Source: Phycisphaerales bacterium | GTDB lineage: Bacteria; Planctomycetota; Phycisphaerae; Tepidisphaerales; Tepidisphaeraceae | Assembly (NCBI GenBank): GCA_003153655.1 | Contig: PMAK01000301.1 | Coordinates: 33,617-42,110 of the forward strand | Direction of reading: 5' to 3' | Length of the DNA stretch: 8,494 nt | Shown: positions 1-5,345 of the stretch, piece by piece | How positions within the stretch are numbered: the first letter of the stretch is position 1 | How the letters are laid out: every line of letters starts with the position of its first letter | Program-made: the position numbers and the translations under genes | The notes under the pieces: model-generated | Databases searched by the model: none | What the model saw: the letters and a program-made list of their open reading frames with translations, nothing else | Told to the model about the DNA's origin: nothing

Positions 1-1344
1 GCCGCCGCGCCATGGTGGAGCATCTGCACGCATCTCGGCGGCGTCACCCATCCGCCGCTGTATTTCGTGGTATTGCGATGGTGGATGGATTTGTTTGGAA
101 CGGGCGCGCTCGCGACCCGATCCCTCTCGGCGATCTTTTCACTGGCCGCAATCGTCGTCTTCTTTGACCTCTGCCGCTGGTTGCACGGGCCAAGAATCGC
201 CCTGCTGGCCGCGGCGATTTCGGCGCTGGCCATCGGCCAACTCGATTTCGCGCAGGAAGCACGCAGCTACCCGATGCTGATCTTTTTCGGATTGTGCTGC
301 GCCGATCTGGTGGTGCGGATCGAATATCTGGGACTCTCGCGCCGCCGCTTGATCGCCCTGACGTGCTGCCTCATCGCGACCGCGCTCACCCACTATCTCT
401 CAGCCGGCGCACTCATCGCTCTGGCGATTTATGCGGTCATTCGCCTGCGCGGTCGCGTGCGATGGCAAACGATCGCGGCGTTCGCCATAGCGGCAATTCT
501 GATCCTCGCGGTCTGGATTCCGATGTTTGTCACCCAAAAGCATACCCTCCCATCCATGACGCCAACCTTCCTACAGGAAGCTCCCGGCGCCAATCATGCC
601 AAACTGACGCTCTTTCGCATCATCGGCCTGCCAACCGAAAACCTCCTCGGCGAAGCACGCGGCGAAGCACTCACATCAAAGCTCGTCCTCGCCATTTTCC
701 TATTCACAATCCCGCTTCCGCTGATCCGCTTGATCAAAAGGCGTGATTTATTGCTATGGATTTTGTGGACCCTGGGAACGATCGGCTTCGTAGCCGCGAT
801 GGATCTCACGCGCCAAACAACGCTGGTGGGATACATGCGATACACCATCCTCGCGAGCCCGGCGATCTACGCCGTCATCGCCGCGTTCGATTGGCCGCGC
901 CGAAATTTCCTGCGCGATGCGGTGGCCATCGCGGCCGTCGGATTGATTGGGGTTGTCGCGGTTCAACGAAGCGTGGATGGAGTCCCCGCCAAAGAAGATT
1001 GGCGCGCGCTCACCGATAACCTAAATCATTTCGCCGGTCCGGACGACCTGCTGGTTTTTTTCAACCGCGATCCATGGGCCTCTTCCGGCACCTGGTACAT
1101 GGGCTACAAATATTACGCGCCGGATTCACATCGGCCGTGGCTGATTCTCAGGGGCCGTGCGGGCGCGACGCTGTTAAAACAACTCCAACCGCGCCCATGC
1201 CTTTGGCTGATTGGCTTATATCCCGAAACCGACGGACCACGCCTTTTGCCCGGCTGGCAGCCGGAAGCGGTCATCACCACCAGCGCCGGCGGCATTTGCC
1301 GCATGATTCCGGCTGATTCTCCAGGTTTAGCGGGCCGGCCTTGA
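1..1344 (+). CDS. GT39/PMT-like membrane glycosyltransferase, 5' truncated by window edge
   Basis: The frame is open from base 1, giving 447 residues before the TGA; the GTG at 67 is internal, and the true start lies left of the window. Early residues contain a THPPLYF segment and, further on, QEARSYP. Both are typical of ArnT/PMT-type (GT39-like) polyprenyl-phosphate-sugar transferases, where these stretches sit in the first periplasmic loop and the next helix. Several hydrophobic segments follow (around SAIFSLAAIVVFF, IAAFAIAAILILAVWI, LVLAIFLFTIPL and AVAIAAVGLIGVVAV), then a C-terminal soluble tail of about 130 residues. Known for the family: transfer of a sugar from a lipid carrier onto lipid or protein at the outer face of the inner membrane. 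The acidic catalytic residue expected in the N-terminal loop is outside the window, so activity and substrate cannot be judged. No clear terminator follows the stop. Confidence 0.82.
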   Translation, partial: AAAPWWSICTHLGGVTHPPLYFVVLRWWMDLFGTGALATRSLSAIFSLAAIVVFFDLCRWLHGPRIALLAAAISALAIGQLDFAQEARSYPMLIFFGLCCADLVVRIEYLGLSRRRLIALTCCLIATALTHYLSAGALIALAIYAVIRLRGRVRWQTIAAFAIAAILILAVWIPMFVTQKHTLPSMTPTFLQEAPGANHAKLTLFRIIGLPTENLLGEARGEALTSKLVLAIFLFTIPLPLIRLIKRRDLLLWILWTLGTIGFVAAMDLTRQTTLVGYMRYTILASPAIYAVIAAFDWPRRNFLRDAVAIAAVGLIGVVAVQRSVDGVPAKEDWRALTDNLNHFAGPDDLLVFFNRDPWASSGTWYMGYKYYAPDSHRPWLILRGRAGATLLKQLQPRPCLWLIGLYPETDGPRLLPGWQPEAVITTSAGGICRMIPADSPGLAGRP

Positions 1345-1417
1345 ACGCCCTCACGGACAAGCAGCATCACTTGTCTATACTTACTTGCAAAAAGCCGTTT
1401 ATATTTTTGCGTTGTTC

Positions 1418-1434
1418 GGCGATTTAAGATCGCC
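1418..1434. repeat. Inverted repeat upstream of the small antitoxin gene
   Basis: Perfect 6-bp arms GGCGAT and ATCGCC are separated by 5 bases (TTAAG), about 33 bases before the ATG at 1468. A TATATT at 1400-1405 is a possible -10 box just upstream, but no convincing -35 is correctly spaced. Toxin-antitoxin operons are often repressed by their own antitoxin binding such a dyad, so an operator is plausible. A leader hairpin is equally possible. Confidence 0.35.
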
Positions 1435-1467
1435 TAATATTTCAACCGATAAGTCACCGGAGGCATG

Positions 1468-1608
1468 ATGAGTACCGACAGAATGGCCCCTGCTAAAACT
1501 CCAAAGAGGAAGATTATTCCACCACCGGGCCGTAAGCTGTCGGCGAAGGAAGCGCGTGCGCTTGTTAACAAGAAATTCGGCAAGGCGCTCGCCATGCTTG
1601 CGAAGTGA
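1468..1608 (+). CDS. Small basic protein, putative antitoxin paired with the Doc-like toxin
   Basis: 46 codons from the second of two adjacent ATGs (1465 and 1468). The strong ribosome site GGAGG at 1459-1463 is 4 bases from the second ATG and only 1 from the first, so the second is preferred. The product is rich in Lys and Pro in its first half and ends in a probable amphipathic helix with the pattern LSAKEARALVNKKFGKALAM. Short C-terminal helices of this kind are what Phd/YefM-type antitoxins use to cover the toxin, but there is no visible N-terminal DNA-binding fold. The antitoxin role rests on position (first gene, directly upstream of a Doc-like gene), size and the very good ribosome site; the sequence itself is not recognised as a named family. 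Confidence 0.6.
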   Translation: MSTDRMAPAKTPKRKIIPPPGRKLSAKEARALVNKKFGKALAMLAK

Positions 1609-1639
1609 TTTGAATCCACTACCAGCAACCAAACAATGA

Positions 1640-1667
1640 CCCGGCTCTAGTGGCCGGGCTTTCTTTT
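1640..1667 (+). terminator. Intrinsic terminator-like hairpin between antitoxin and toxin
   Basis: A perfect 6-bp GC-rich stem, CCCGGC with GCCGGG, has a 7-base loop (TCTAGTG) and is followed by the pyrimidine run CTTTCTTTT. It lies 31 bases after the antitoxin stop and ends 11 bases before the toxin ATG. It would lower transcription of the toxin relative to the antitoxin, unless the toxin has its own promoter, which I do not see in the gap. Confidence 0.7.
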
Positions 1668-1678
1668 GGAATGGGCCG

Positions 1679-2074
1679 ATGAGCGAGATTGCGTACGATT
1701 TTCTGACCTGGGAGGATATTCTCGCAATCCACGAAGAACAGCTTGCACTCCACGGCGGCTTGGAAGGCGTCCTCGATCGGGGCGCAATTGAATCCTGTTT
1801 GGCACAAGCACAATGGGCGCTTCAATACGGGGGCGACATAGCCGATATGGCAGCCGCGTACCTTTATCACTTTGCGGTCAACCAGGGTTTCGTGGATGGA
1901 AATAAACGAGCCGCCGTCGTTGCCGCAATCGAGTTTCTAGGTCGCAACGGCTATTTGCTGGATCGGGACGATCTGGAGATGTATTCCGTAACGATGCAAA
2001 TCGCTAACAAGCAGACGGATAAAGAAACTGTGGGAGATTGGTTTCGCCAACGGTTACGACCCATGCCGGATTAA
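1679..2074 (+). CDS. doc: Doc/Fic-fold death-on-curing family toxin
   Basis: 131 aa, the usual size for Doc toxins. The N-terminus (FLTWEDILAIHEEQL, then GGLEGVLDRGAIESCLAQ) and the helix AAAYLYHFAVNQ match the death-on-curing family, followed by the Fic loop FVDGNKRAAV at residues 71-80. Known for P1 Doc: it inactivates EF-Tu by phosphorylation using the Fic motif HxFx(D/N)xNKR. Here the residue at the catalytic His position is Gln69 (codon CAG, 1883-1885), and the next residue is Gly; Phe71, Asp73, Asn75, Lys76 and Arg77 are kept. The protein may therefore be inactive, a natural variant, or affected by a sequencing error (CAG is one base from CAC/CAT). The ribosome site is weak (TGGA at 1667-1670) and a terminator-like hairpin precedes the gene, both consistent with low toxin expression. 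The partner is the 46-aa gene upstream. Confidence 0.85.
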   Translation: MSEIAYDFLTWEDILAIHEEQLALHGGLEGVLDRGAIESCLAQAQWALQYGGDIADMAAAYLYHFAVNQGFVDGNKRAAVVAAIEFLGRNGYLLDRDDLEMYSVTMQIANKQTDKETVGDWFRQRLRPMPD

Positions 2075-2080
2075 CATCGG

Positions 2081-2109
2081 TTGATCCGCTTATGGCGAGC
2101 TCTTCTAAT
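2081..2109 (+). promoter_or_regulatory. Probable sigma-70-type promoter of tRNA-Thr
   Basis: TTGATC at 2081-2086 and TCTAAT at 2104-2109 are separated by exactly 17 bases (4/6 and 5/6 matches to consensus). A GC-rich discriminator follows. The predicted start, near 2116, gives a leader of roughly 37 bases before the mature tRNA 5' end at 2153. It begins just after the toxin stop codon. Confidence 0.5.
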
Positions 2110-2152
2110 TGGCGCTTACGCCCGCTGCGGTTAGTCTGCCCGTCCAAGGTTC

Positions 2153-2224
2153 GCCGAAGTAGCTCAACGGCAGAGCACCGCTTTCGTAAAGCGGGGGTTA
2201 AGGGTTCAAATCCCTTCTTCGGCT
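2153..2224 (+). tRNA. tRNA-Thr, anticodon CGU
   Basis: The full cloverleaf can be drawn. The acceptor stem GCCGAAG (2153-2159) pairs perfectly with CTTCGGC (2217-2223). The D stem is GCTC/GAGC with GG in the loop. The anticodon stem CCGCT/AGCGG (2178-2182/2190-2194) closes a 7-base loop with CGT at 2185-2187. The variable region is 5 bases, and the T stem AAGGG/CCCTT holds the standard loop TTCAAAT. The discriminator is T2224 and CCA is not encoded. The anticodon reads ACG (threonine). The gene is intact although its 3' part is the left attachment site of an integrated array, as expected when the incoming element carries an identical tRNA 3' end. Confidence 0.95.
2183..2224 (+). repeat. Attachment-site copy 1 (attL), inside the tRNA-Thr gene
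   Basis: The 42 bases from the anticodon loop to the discriminator base recur exactly at 4714-4755 and 5346-5387. The shared block starts within the anticodon loop TTCGTAA, whose flanking anticodon stem forms the near-perfect inverted repeat that tyrosine recombinases commonly use as core sites in tRNA genes. Confidence 0.88.
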
Positions 2225-2299
2225 TTGAGATAACTGAATGCTCAACGCGGACTTGCGTTACCTGTCGACGGTGGGCAGTGCAGCTTGTGAATGGCTTTC

Positions 2300-2320
2300 A
2301 AGTGTGTCCAGTACACACTT
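2300..2320. promoter_or_regulatory. Perfect 8-bp dyad, candidate operator of the fusion gene
   Basis: Arms AAGTGTGT (2300-2307) and ACACACTT (2313-2320) are exact reverse complements with the spacer CCAGT. The dyad lies 50 bases upstream of the ATG at 2371 in the only intergenic space of the unit that precedes this gene. No clearly spaced -35/-10 pair was found, so its position relative to the transcript start is unknown. Part of the dyad (TCCAGTACACA) recurs at 4558-4568. Confidence 0.45.
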
Positions 2321-2370
2321 TGGGGATTCCGCCGGACGGTAGACCCCGTTTTGTTTTTGGAGACGCGATT

Positions 2371-4014
2371 ATGTTCGACGGCGATCCATACAAAATTCTT
2401 GGCGTCTCTCCGAGGGCATCAAAGGAAAGAATTTGCCGCATTTTTCGTCAACGATCTCTTAGATTGGGCTCTAAGGGTGCTGACATAGGAAATGATCCTG
2501 TGTTTCAGCGACTTAAATCCGCATACGAATTGTTAAGCAACCCCGAGCGCCGTCGGGAATTTGATTTGTCTCGTGATGACAAAAAACAACCATCGGATCA
2601 AGCAAAGCAATGGTCACCTCTTATGAAGGCGCTGTTGGAGGATGAGGCCGAGTCTGAGCCGCCGTTGCCCTGCATAGTCAAAAAGACGTTCTGGGGGAAA
2701 CTTCGCGTTCATTATATCTGCCCACAATGTAAAAACGAACTCAATTCACCGCTTGAGGATGCTGGTCGGGAAGTCAACTGCCCGTTCTGCCGCGTAGAAT
2801 TCGTAACACCAGGTGAATCTGAACTTTTTCAGCATAAAAATAAGCAGGAGGAAGATCGCCGCCGCGATATCGAGGCTACTGAGCGCGCCAAAGATATTGT
2901 TGCTTCGTCCCCCACGGGATCGCCTGCGCCCGCACAGCCCGATTCGTCAGAACAACATCCGGCACGTGAAAGCCCGAATATGTATGAAGTAGAGGCACCA
3001 CCATTAGAAAAGTTTGTAGGGCAAAGCAAACTGATCAAGATCCTATTGAAGGCGGTCAGGGCAGCTAAGATCAACCACACCGCTGTTCCTCACGCGGTAT
3101 TTGCTGGCAGACCAGGAATGGGCAAAGACCTGTTAGTAGCTTCTCTCGCTGATGCCAGGGGAGTGAAAGTTATAAAGATCATGGGCTCACAACTTAGAGA
3201 AGAAATGATCAACGAGGCAGCACTAAGTGCAGATGCAAGTGGTCATGATAAAAACGGTTTCGTAACCAACCGCGAGATTGTTCACCCGTCAATTTTATGG
3301 ATTGACGAATGCGAGATGGTCAACACCGGAACTTGGGAATTGCTTCGCCCAATTCTCCAACCCGGCCCAGATGGAAGAAGGATCGTATCTACAAAGCTTG
3401 AGAGATCAATAAAGCGATACCAAATCTGGTTCCCAGAAATAACAATGATTTTGACGACCACCAATCTAGGTAAGTTGAGGCGACGAGCGGGAGCGCTACT
3501 AGATAGAATACCGCTGATACTGACACTCGAACCTTACAGTATTGACGAATTAAAGCGCATCATAATAGATTACGCCGTTAAATCAGAGACGGCGATTGAA
3601 CACGCAGCGGCGGTTAGAATAGCTGAAAGAAGTCGGGGAACGCCCCGCACCGCCAAGATGTTATTAGATCGGTGCAGGAGTGATCTAACAACAACGTTAA
3701 ACCGTCCGCTTCGCCAGAGTGACAGAATTTCCGTTGCAATGGTTGAAGAAACTGTAAGCGGAATAGCGGAGACGGGTGGTGTAGACGATGAGATTTGTGA
3801 AGGTGATGGGCGAAACGCGCGCCGTTCAATTTCTGACGAAACAAAGGTTTTTGTTTGGCGGCGAGATGCAGGGAAATGCGCCAAGTGCGGAAGCAACGAG
3901 AATCTCGAATATGACCATATAATCCCGTGGTCACAGGGAGGGAGTAACACTGCACGAAATCTGCAATTGCTTTGCGAAGCTTGTAATCGCTCCAAAGGCG
4001 GGAATCTGGTTTAG
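2371..4014 (+). CDS. Fusion protein: degenerate J domain, zinc ribbon, RuvB-like AAA+ ATPase, HNH endonuclease
   Basis: 547 aa. The start is ATG 2371 with GGAG at 2359-2362 (8-base spacing); the open frame extends upstream through the tRNA, but no usable start follows the tRNA before two internal GTGs. Domains: residues 5-66 resemble a DnaJ J domain (DPYKILGVSPRAS, then SAYELLSNPERRREFD) but the HPD motif is replaced by GSK. Residues 117-140 are a zinc ribbon (CPQC, CPFC). A charged, then Pro-rich linker spans 152-211. Residues 205-463 are an AAA+ module closest in pattern to RuvB, with FVGQ (215-218), Walker A GRPGMGKD (246-253), Walker B ILWIDE (308-313), sensor 1 TTTN (362-365), probable Arg finger DR (378-379) and sensor 2 RGTPR (422-426). 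Residues 484-547 are an HNH nuclease with Cys503/506, DH (515-516), Asn530, Cys535/538 and Asn539. Walker A ends in Asp instead of Thr/Ser. The role is inferred as nucleic-acid-targeting defence; I recognise no named system with this architecture. Confidence 0.9.
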   Translation: MFDGDPYKILGVSPRASKERICRIFRQRSLRLGSKGADIGNDPVFQRLKSAYELLSNPERRREFDLSRDDKKQPSDQAKQWSPLMKALLEDEAESEPPLPCIVKKTFWGKLRVHYICPQCKNELNSPLEDAGREVNCPFCRVEFVTPGESELFQHKNKQEEDRRRDIEATERAKDIVASSPTGSPAPAQPDSSEQHPARESPNMYEVEAPPLEKFVGQSKLIKILLKAVRAAKINHTAVPHAVFAGRPGMGKDLLVASLADARGVKVIKIMGSQLREEMINEAALSADASGHDKNGFVTNREIVHPSILWIDECEMVNTGTWELLRPILQPGPDGRRIVSTKLERSIKRYQIWFPEITMILTTTNLGKLRRRAGALLDRIPLILTLEPYSIDELKRIIIDYAVKSETAIEHAAAVRIAERSRGTPRTAKMLLDRCRSDLTTTLNRPLRQSDRISVAMVEETVSGIAETGGVDDEICEGDGRNARRSISDETKVFVWRRDAGKCAKCGSNENLEYDHIIPWSQGGSNTARNLQLLCEACNRSKGGNLV

Positions 4015-4042
4015 CGGAATCTCTAAAGATTGGGTGATGCTC

Positions 4043-4444
4043 TCAGGGAAACAAACTTTTTGGTAATTCTTCATATTCTGCCGGCCTGCTTGAAATCGCT
4101 TCCCGGACGGTTGCACGCCGACCGTCAATTAGATCGCAGAAATGACCAGCCCCCCGATGGTAATCCCTCAACGCCCGGTTTGCCCACCGCAATGGTGGTG
4201 TGCCCTTATGACGGCGCCCGTAGTACGCCCGCCGCCGGACCATAGAGCCGTCCCACGTCACCACCCAAACACCCGCCAGGTGATAGAGTTGGGAATTCCG
4301 CGACACCGGCTTGTGGTGAATTAAAAGTGCCCCGGTGGGATGCGCATATGCTCGGATCGTTCGTCCGTAGAATCTACGGTCGATTTTTTTGGCGGGTATT
4401 CGTCGCCACAGGCTGCGCTTCTTCATCATTTCTCTTATCGACAT
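4043..4444 (-). CDS. Hypothetical basic protein, 133 aa
   Basis: The start ATG at 4444 is chosen because AAGGAG (4455-4460, minus strand) lies 10 bases upstream; an in-frame TTG at 4588 would add 48 residues but has no comparable site. The product is strongly basic and Arg-rich at its N-terminus (MSIREMMKKRSLWRRIPAKK) and in the middle (MVRRRAYYGRRHK). It has a central, probably beta-rich stretch (GALLIHH, YHLAGVWVVTWDG) and an acidic end. No family is recognised. It converges on the fusion gene, with 28 bases between the two stop codons and no terminator visible. The basic character would suit nucleic-acid binding. It could be a regulator or partner of the fusion protein, but the evidence is only shared location and an 11-bp motif shared by the two upstream regions. 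Confidence 0.6.
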   Translation of the reverse strand: MSIREMMKKRSLWRRIPAKKIDRRFYGRTIRAYAHPTGALLIHHKPVSRNSQLYHLAGVWVVTWDGSMVRRRAYYGRRHKGTPPLRWANRALRDYHRGAGHFCDLIDGRRATVREAISSRPAEYEELPKSLFP

Positions 4445-4557
4445 GCACGGGTTTCTCCTTTTTCGGAATGGCCGGCCTTTCGTCGATGAATCAGCCCATC
4501 CCAATTGACCGTATGAGTGCGCCAAATCCACGACAAGGCCGCCCCCGGTGGTGCGAT

Positions 4558-4568
4558 TCCAGTACACA
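4558..4568 (-). promoter_or_regulatory. Recurring 11-bp motif upstream of the 133-aa gene
   Basis: TCCAGTACACA here is identical to 2307-2317, inside the dyad upstream of the fusion gene. In both places GTTGGG or CTTTGGGG follows closely. On the minus strand this copy lies about 114 bases before the 133-aa gene and is preceded by GTGTGTCC, which is also part of the other site. A shared operator is possible; this copy is not itself a full palindrome. The rest of 4445-4712 shows no gene I can support, only a TTGATATCAA palindrome at 4626-4635. Confidence 0.3.
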
Positions 4569-4712
4569 GTTGGGACACACCTTGACAAGTACGGACGGCG
4601 TTTGCTCGCTATCGTGCGGGATGATTTGATATCAATTGCAAGCTGTACTGCGGTGCGTTAACCTAATGCACTGTCAGTCGTTTGCACGCTGAATCAAGCC
4701 TGCTACAGCGTT

Positions 4713-4755
4713 TTTCGTAAAGCGGGGGTTAAGGGTTCAAATCCCTTCTTCGGCT
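4713..4755 (+). repeat. Attachment-site copy 2 (tRNA-Thr 3' fragment between the two units)
   Basis: These 43 bases are identical to tRNA positions 2182-2224, with no 5' half of a tRNA upstream. The copy marks the right end of unit 1 and the left end of unit 2. Compared with copy 3 alone, the similarity extends leftwards outside the tRNA sequence: C-A-GCGTT-T here against C-G-GCGTT-A at 5338-5345. Confidence 0.88.
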
Positions 4756-4869
4756 CTTACATAAAGTCCCGCCAAACGGGGAAATGCGTCGCCGTGGAGC
4801 ATAGGACGGCACCGTGTTATTCCGCAAAACTCGCTCGGTATCTTGACCGCCTTCGGGTATCATGCACCA

Positions 4870-5061
4870 GTGAAATACCGCGAGCTGCTGCGTTTGCTGC
4901 GTGACGATGGCTGGCGGCATGATCGAACCCACGGCAGCCACATGATGTTCGTGCATCCCACGAAGCTCGGACCAGTGGTCGTTCCTTCCGGCGGCAAGGA
5001 AGGCCAGGATGTCCCTCGCGGAACACTCAACAGCATTCTGAAGCAAGCCAACTTGAAGTGA
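4870..5061 (+). CDS. hicA: HicA family mRNA interferase toxin
   Basis: 63 aa from GTG 4870; a TTG at 4843 would add nine residues that do not fit the family. This start gives the family's usual opening (MKYRELLRLLRDDGW) and places the catalytic histidine at residue 24 in GSHMMFVHP, as in typical HicA. The C-terminal part, with VVVPSGG, DVPRGTL and SILKQANL, is also standard. HicA adopts a double-stranded-RNA-binding-like fold and cleaves mRNA when free of HicB. There is no strong ribosome site before the GTG, consistent with low toxin synthesis. hicB follows immediately (8 bases, or a GTGA overlap if hicB starts at 5058). All key residues are present, so it is probably functional. Confidence 0.92.
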   Translation: MKYRELLRLLRDDGWRHDRTHGSHMMFVHPTKLGPVVVPSGGKEGQDVPRGTLNSILKQANLK

Positions 5062-5069
5062 GACGCGTT

Positions 5070-5294
5070 ATGGAGCAGCCTAAATCATATGTCTATGTTA
5101 TCGAACGCGCGGAAGATGGCTCGTATTGGGCCTATTTGCCCGATCTTCCGGGTTGTGCAACCACCGGCGAATCGCCGGAGCAGGCGGAGCGCCAACTTCA
5201 CGAAGCGGTAGAGCTTTACTTAAGCTATTACTCGCAGCGAGGCCTTCCACCCCCGCCGCCGCAGGCTCGCGTGGGTACGGTGACAGCGGCCTAG
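5070..5294 (+). CDS. hicB: HicB family antitoxin, short form
   Basis: 74 aa from ATG 5070; the alternative GTG 5058 overlaps the hicA stop and adds four residues (MRRV). The HicB N-terminal fold is clear: YVYVIERAEDGSYWAYLPDLPGC, then TTGESPEQAERQLHEAVELYL and a Pro-rich end (GLPPPPPQ). This is the partial RNase H-like domain that covers HicA. There is no C-terminal helix-turn-helix or ribbon-helix-helix extension, so autorepression by this protein alone is doubtful. The order toxin first, antitoxin second is the usual hicAB order. No terminator follows before the attachment-site copy at 5346. Confidence 0.92.
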   Translation: MEQPKSYVYVIERAEDGSYWAYLPDLPGCATTGESPEQAERQLHEAVELYLSYYSQRGLPPPPPQARVGTVTAA

Positions 5295-5345
5295 CTCTTT
5301 CCTAGATAATCTTCTACGAGCTAAGAACACTCTCGCCCGGCGTTA

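Larger units (their letters stand above)
2225..4755. mobile_element. Integrated unit 1 (2531 bp, no integrase) with J/Zn/AAA+/HNH gene
   Basis: Bounded by direct repeats of the tRNA-Thr 3' end (2183-2224 and 4714-4755; period 2531 bp). It contains two convergent genes: the 547-aa fusion protein (+) and a 133-aa basic orphan (-). The interior of the large gene is visibly AT-richer and uses more A/T third positions than the flanking glycosyltransferase genes, which suggests transfer. No recombinase, excisionase or replication gene is present, so the unit must be mobilised in trans or be a decayed remnant. The tRNA-proximal position suggests the later insertion, if the intact tRNA is the preferred target. 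Confidence 0.75.

Noticed and set aside
1371..1405. TTGTCT / TATATT as promoter of the Doc cassette
   Set aside because: The spacer is 23 bases, too long for a standard sigma-70 promoter; only the TATATT is mentioned as a possible -10.
2038..2370. Start of the fusion gene at 2038, giving a 658-aa protein
   Set aside because: This would translate straight through the tRNA-Thr gene and its promoter; ATG 2371 has a good ribosome site and begins exactly with the J-like domain.
4445..4588. Longer version of the 133-aa protein starting at TTG 4588
   Set aside because: There is no ribosome site, and the extension covers the recurring 11-bp motif; ATG 4444 with AAGGAG is preferred.
4582..4615. TTGACA at 4582 as a plus-strand promoter
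   Set aside because: The nearest -10-like string is about 22 bases away, and no plus-strand gene follows before the attachment-site copy.
4327..4629. 100-aa plus-strand frame opposite the 133-aa gene
   Set aside because: It has no ribosome site and no recognisable protein pattern; the minus-strand gene better explains the sequence.
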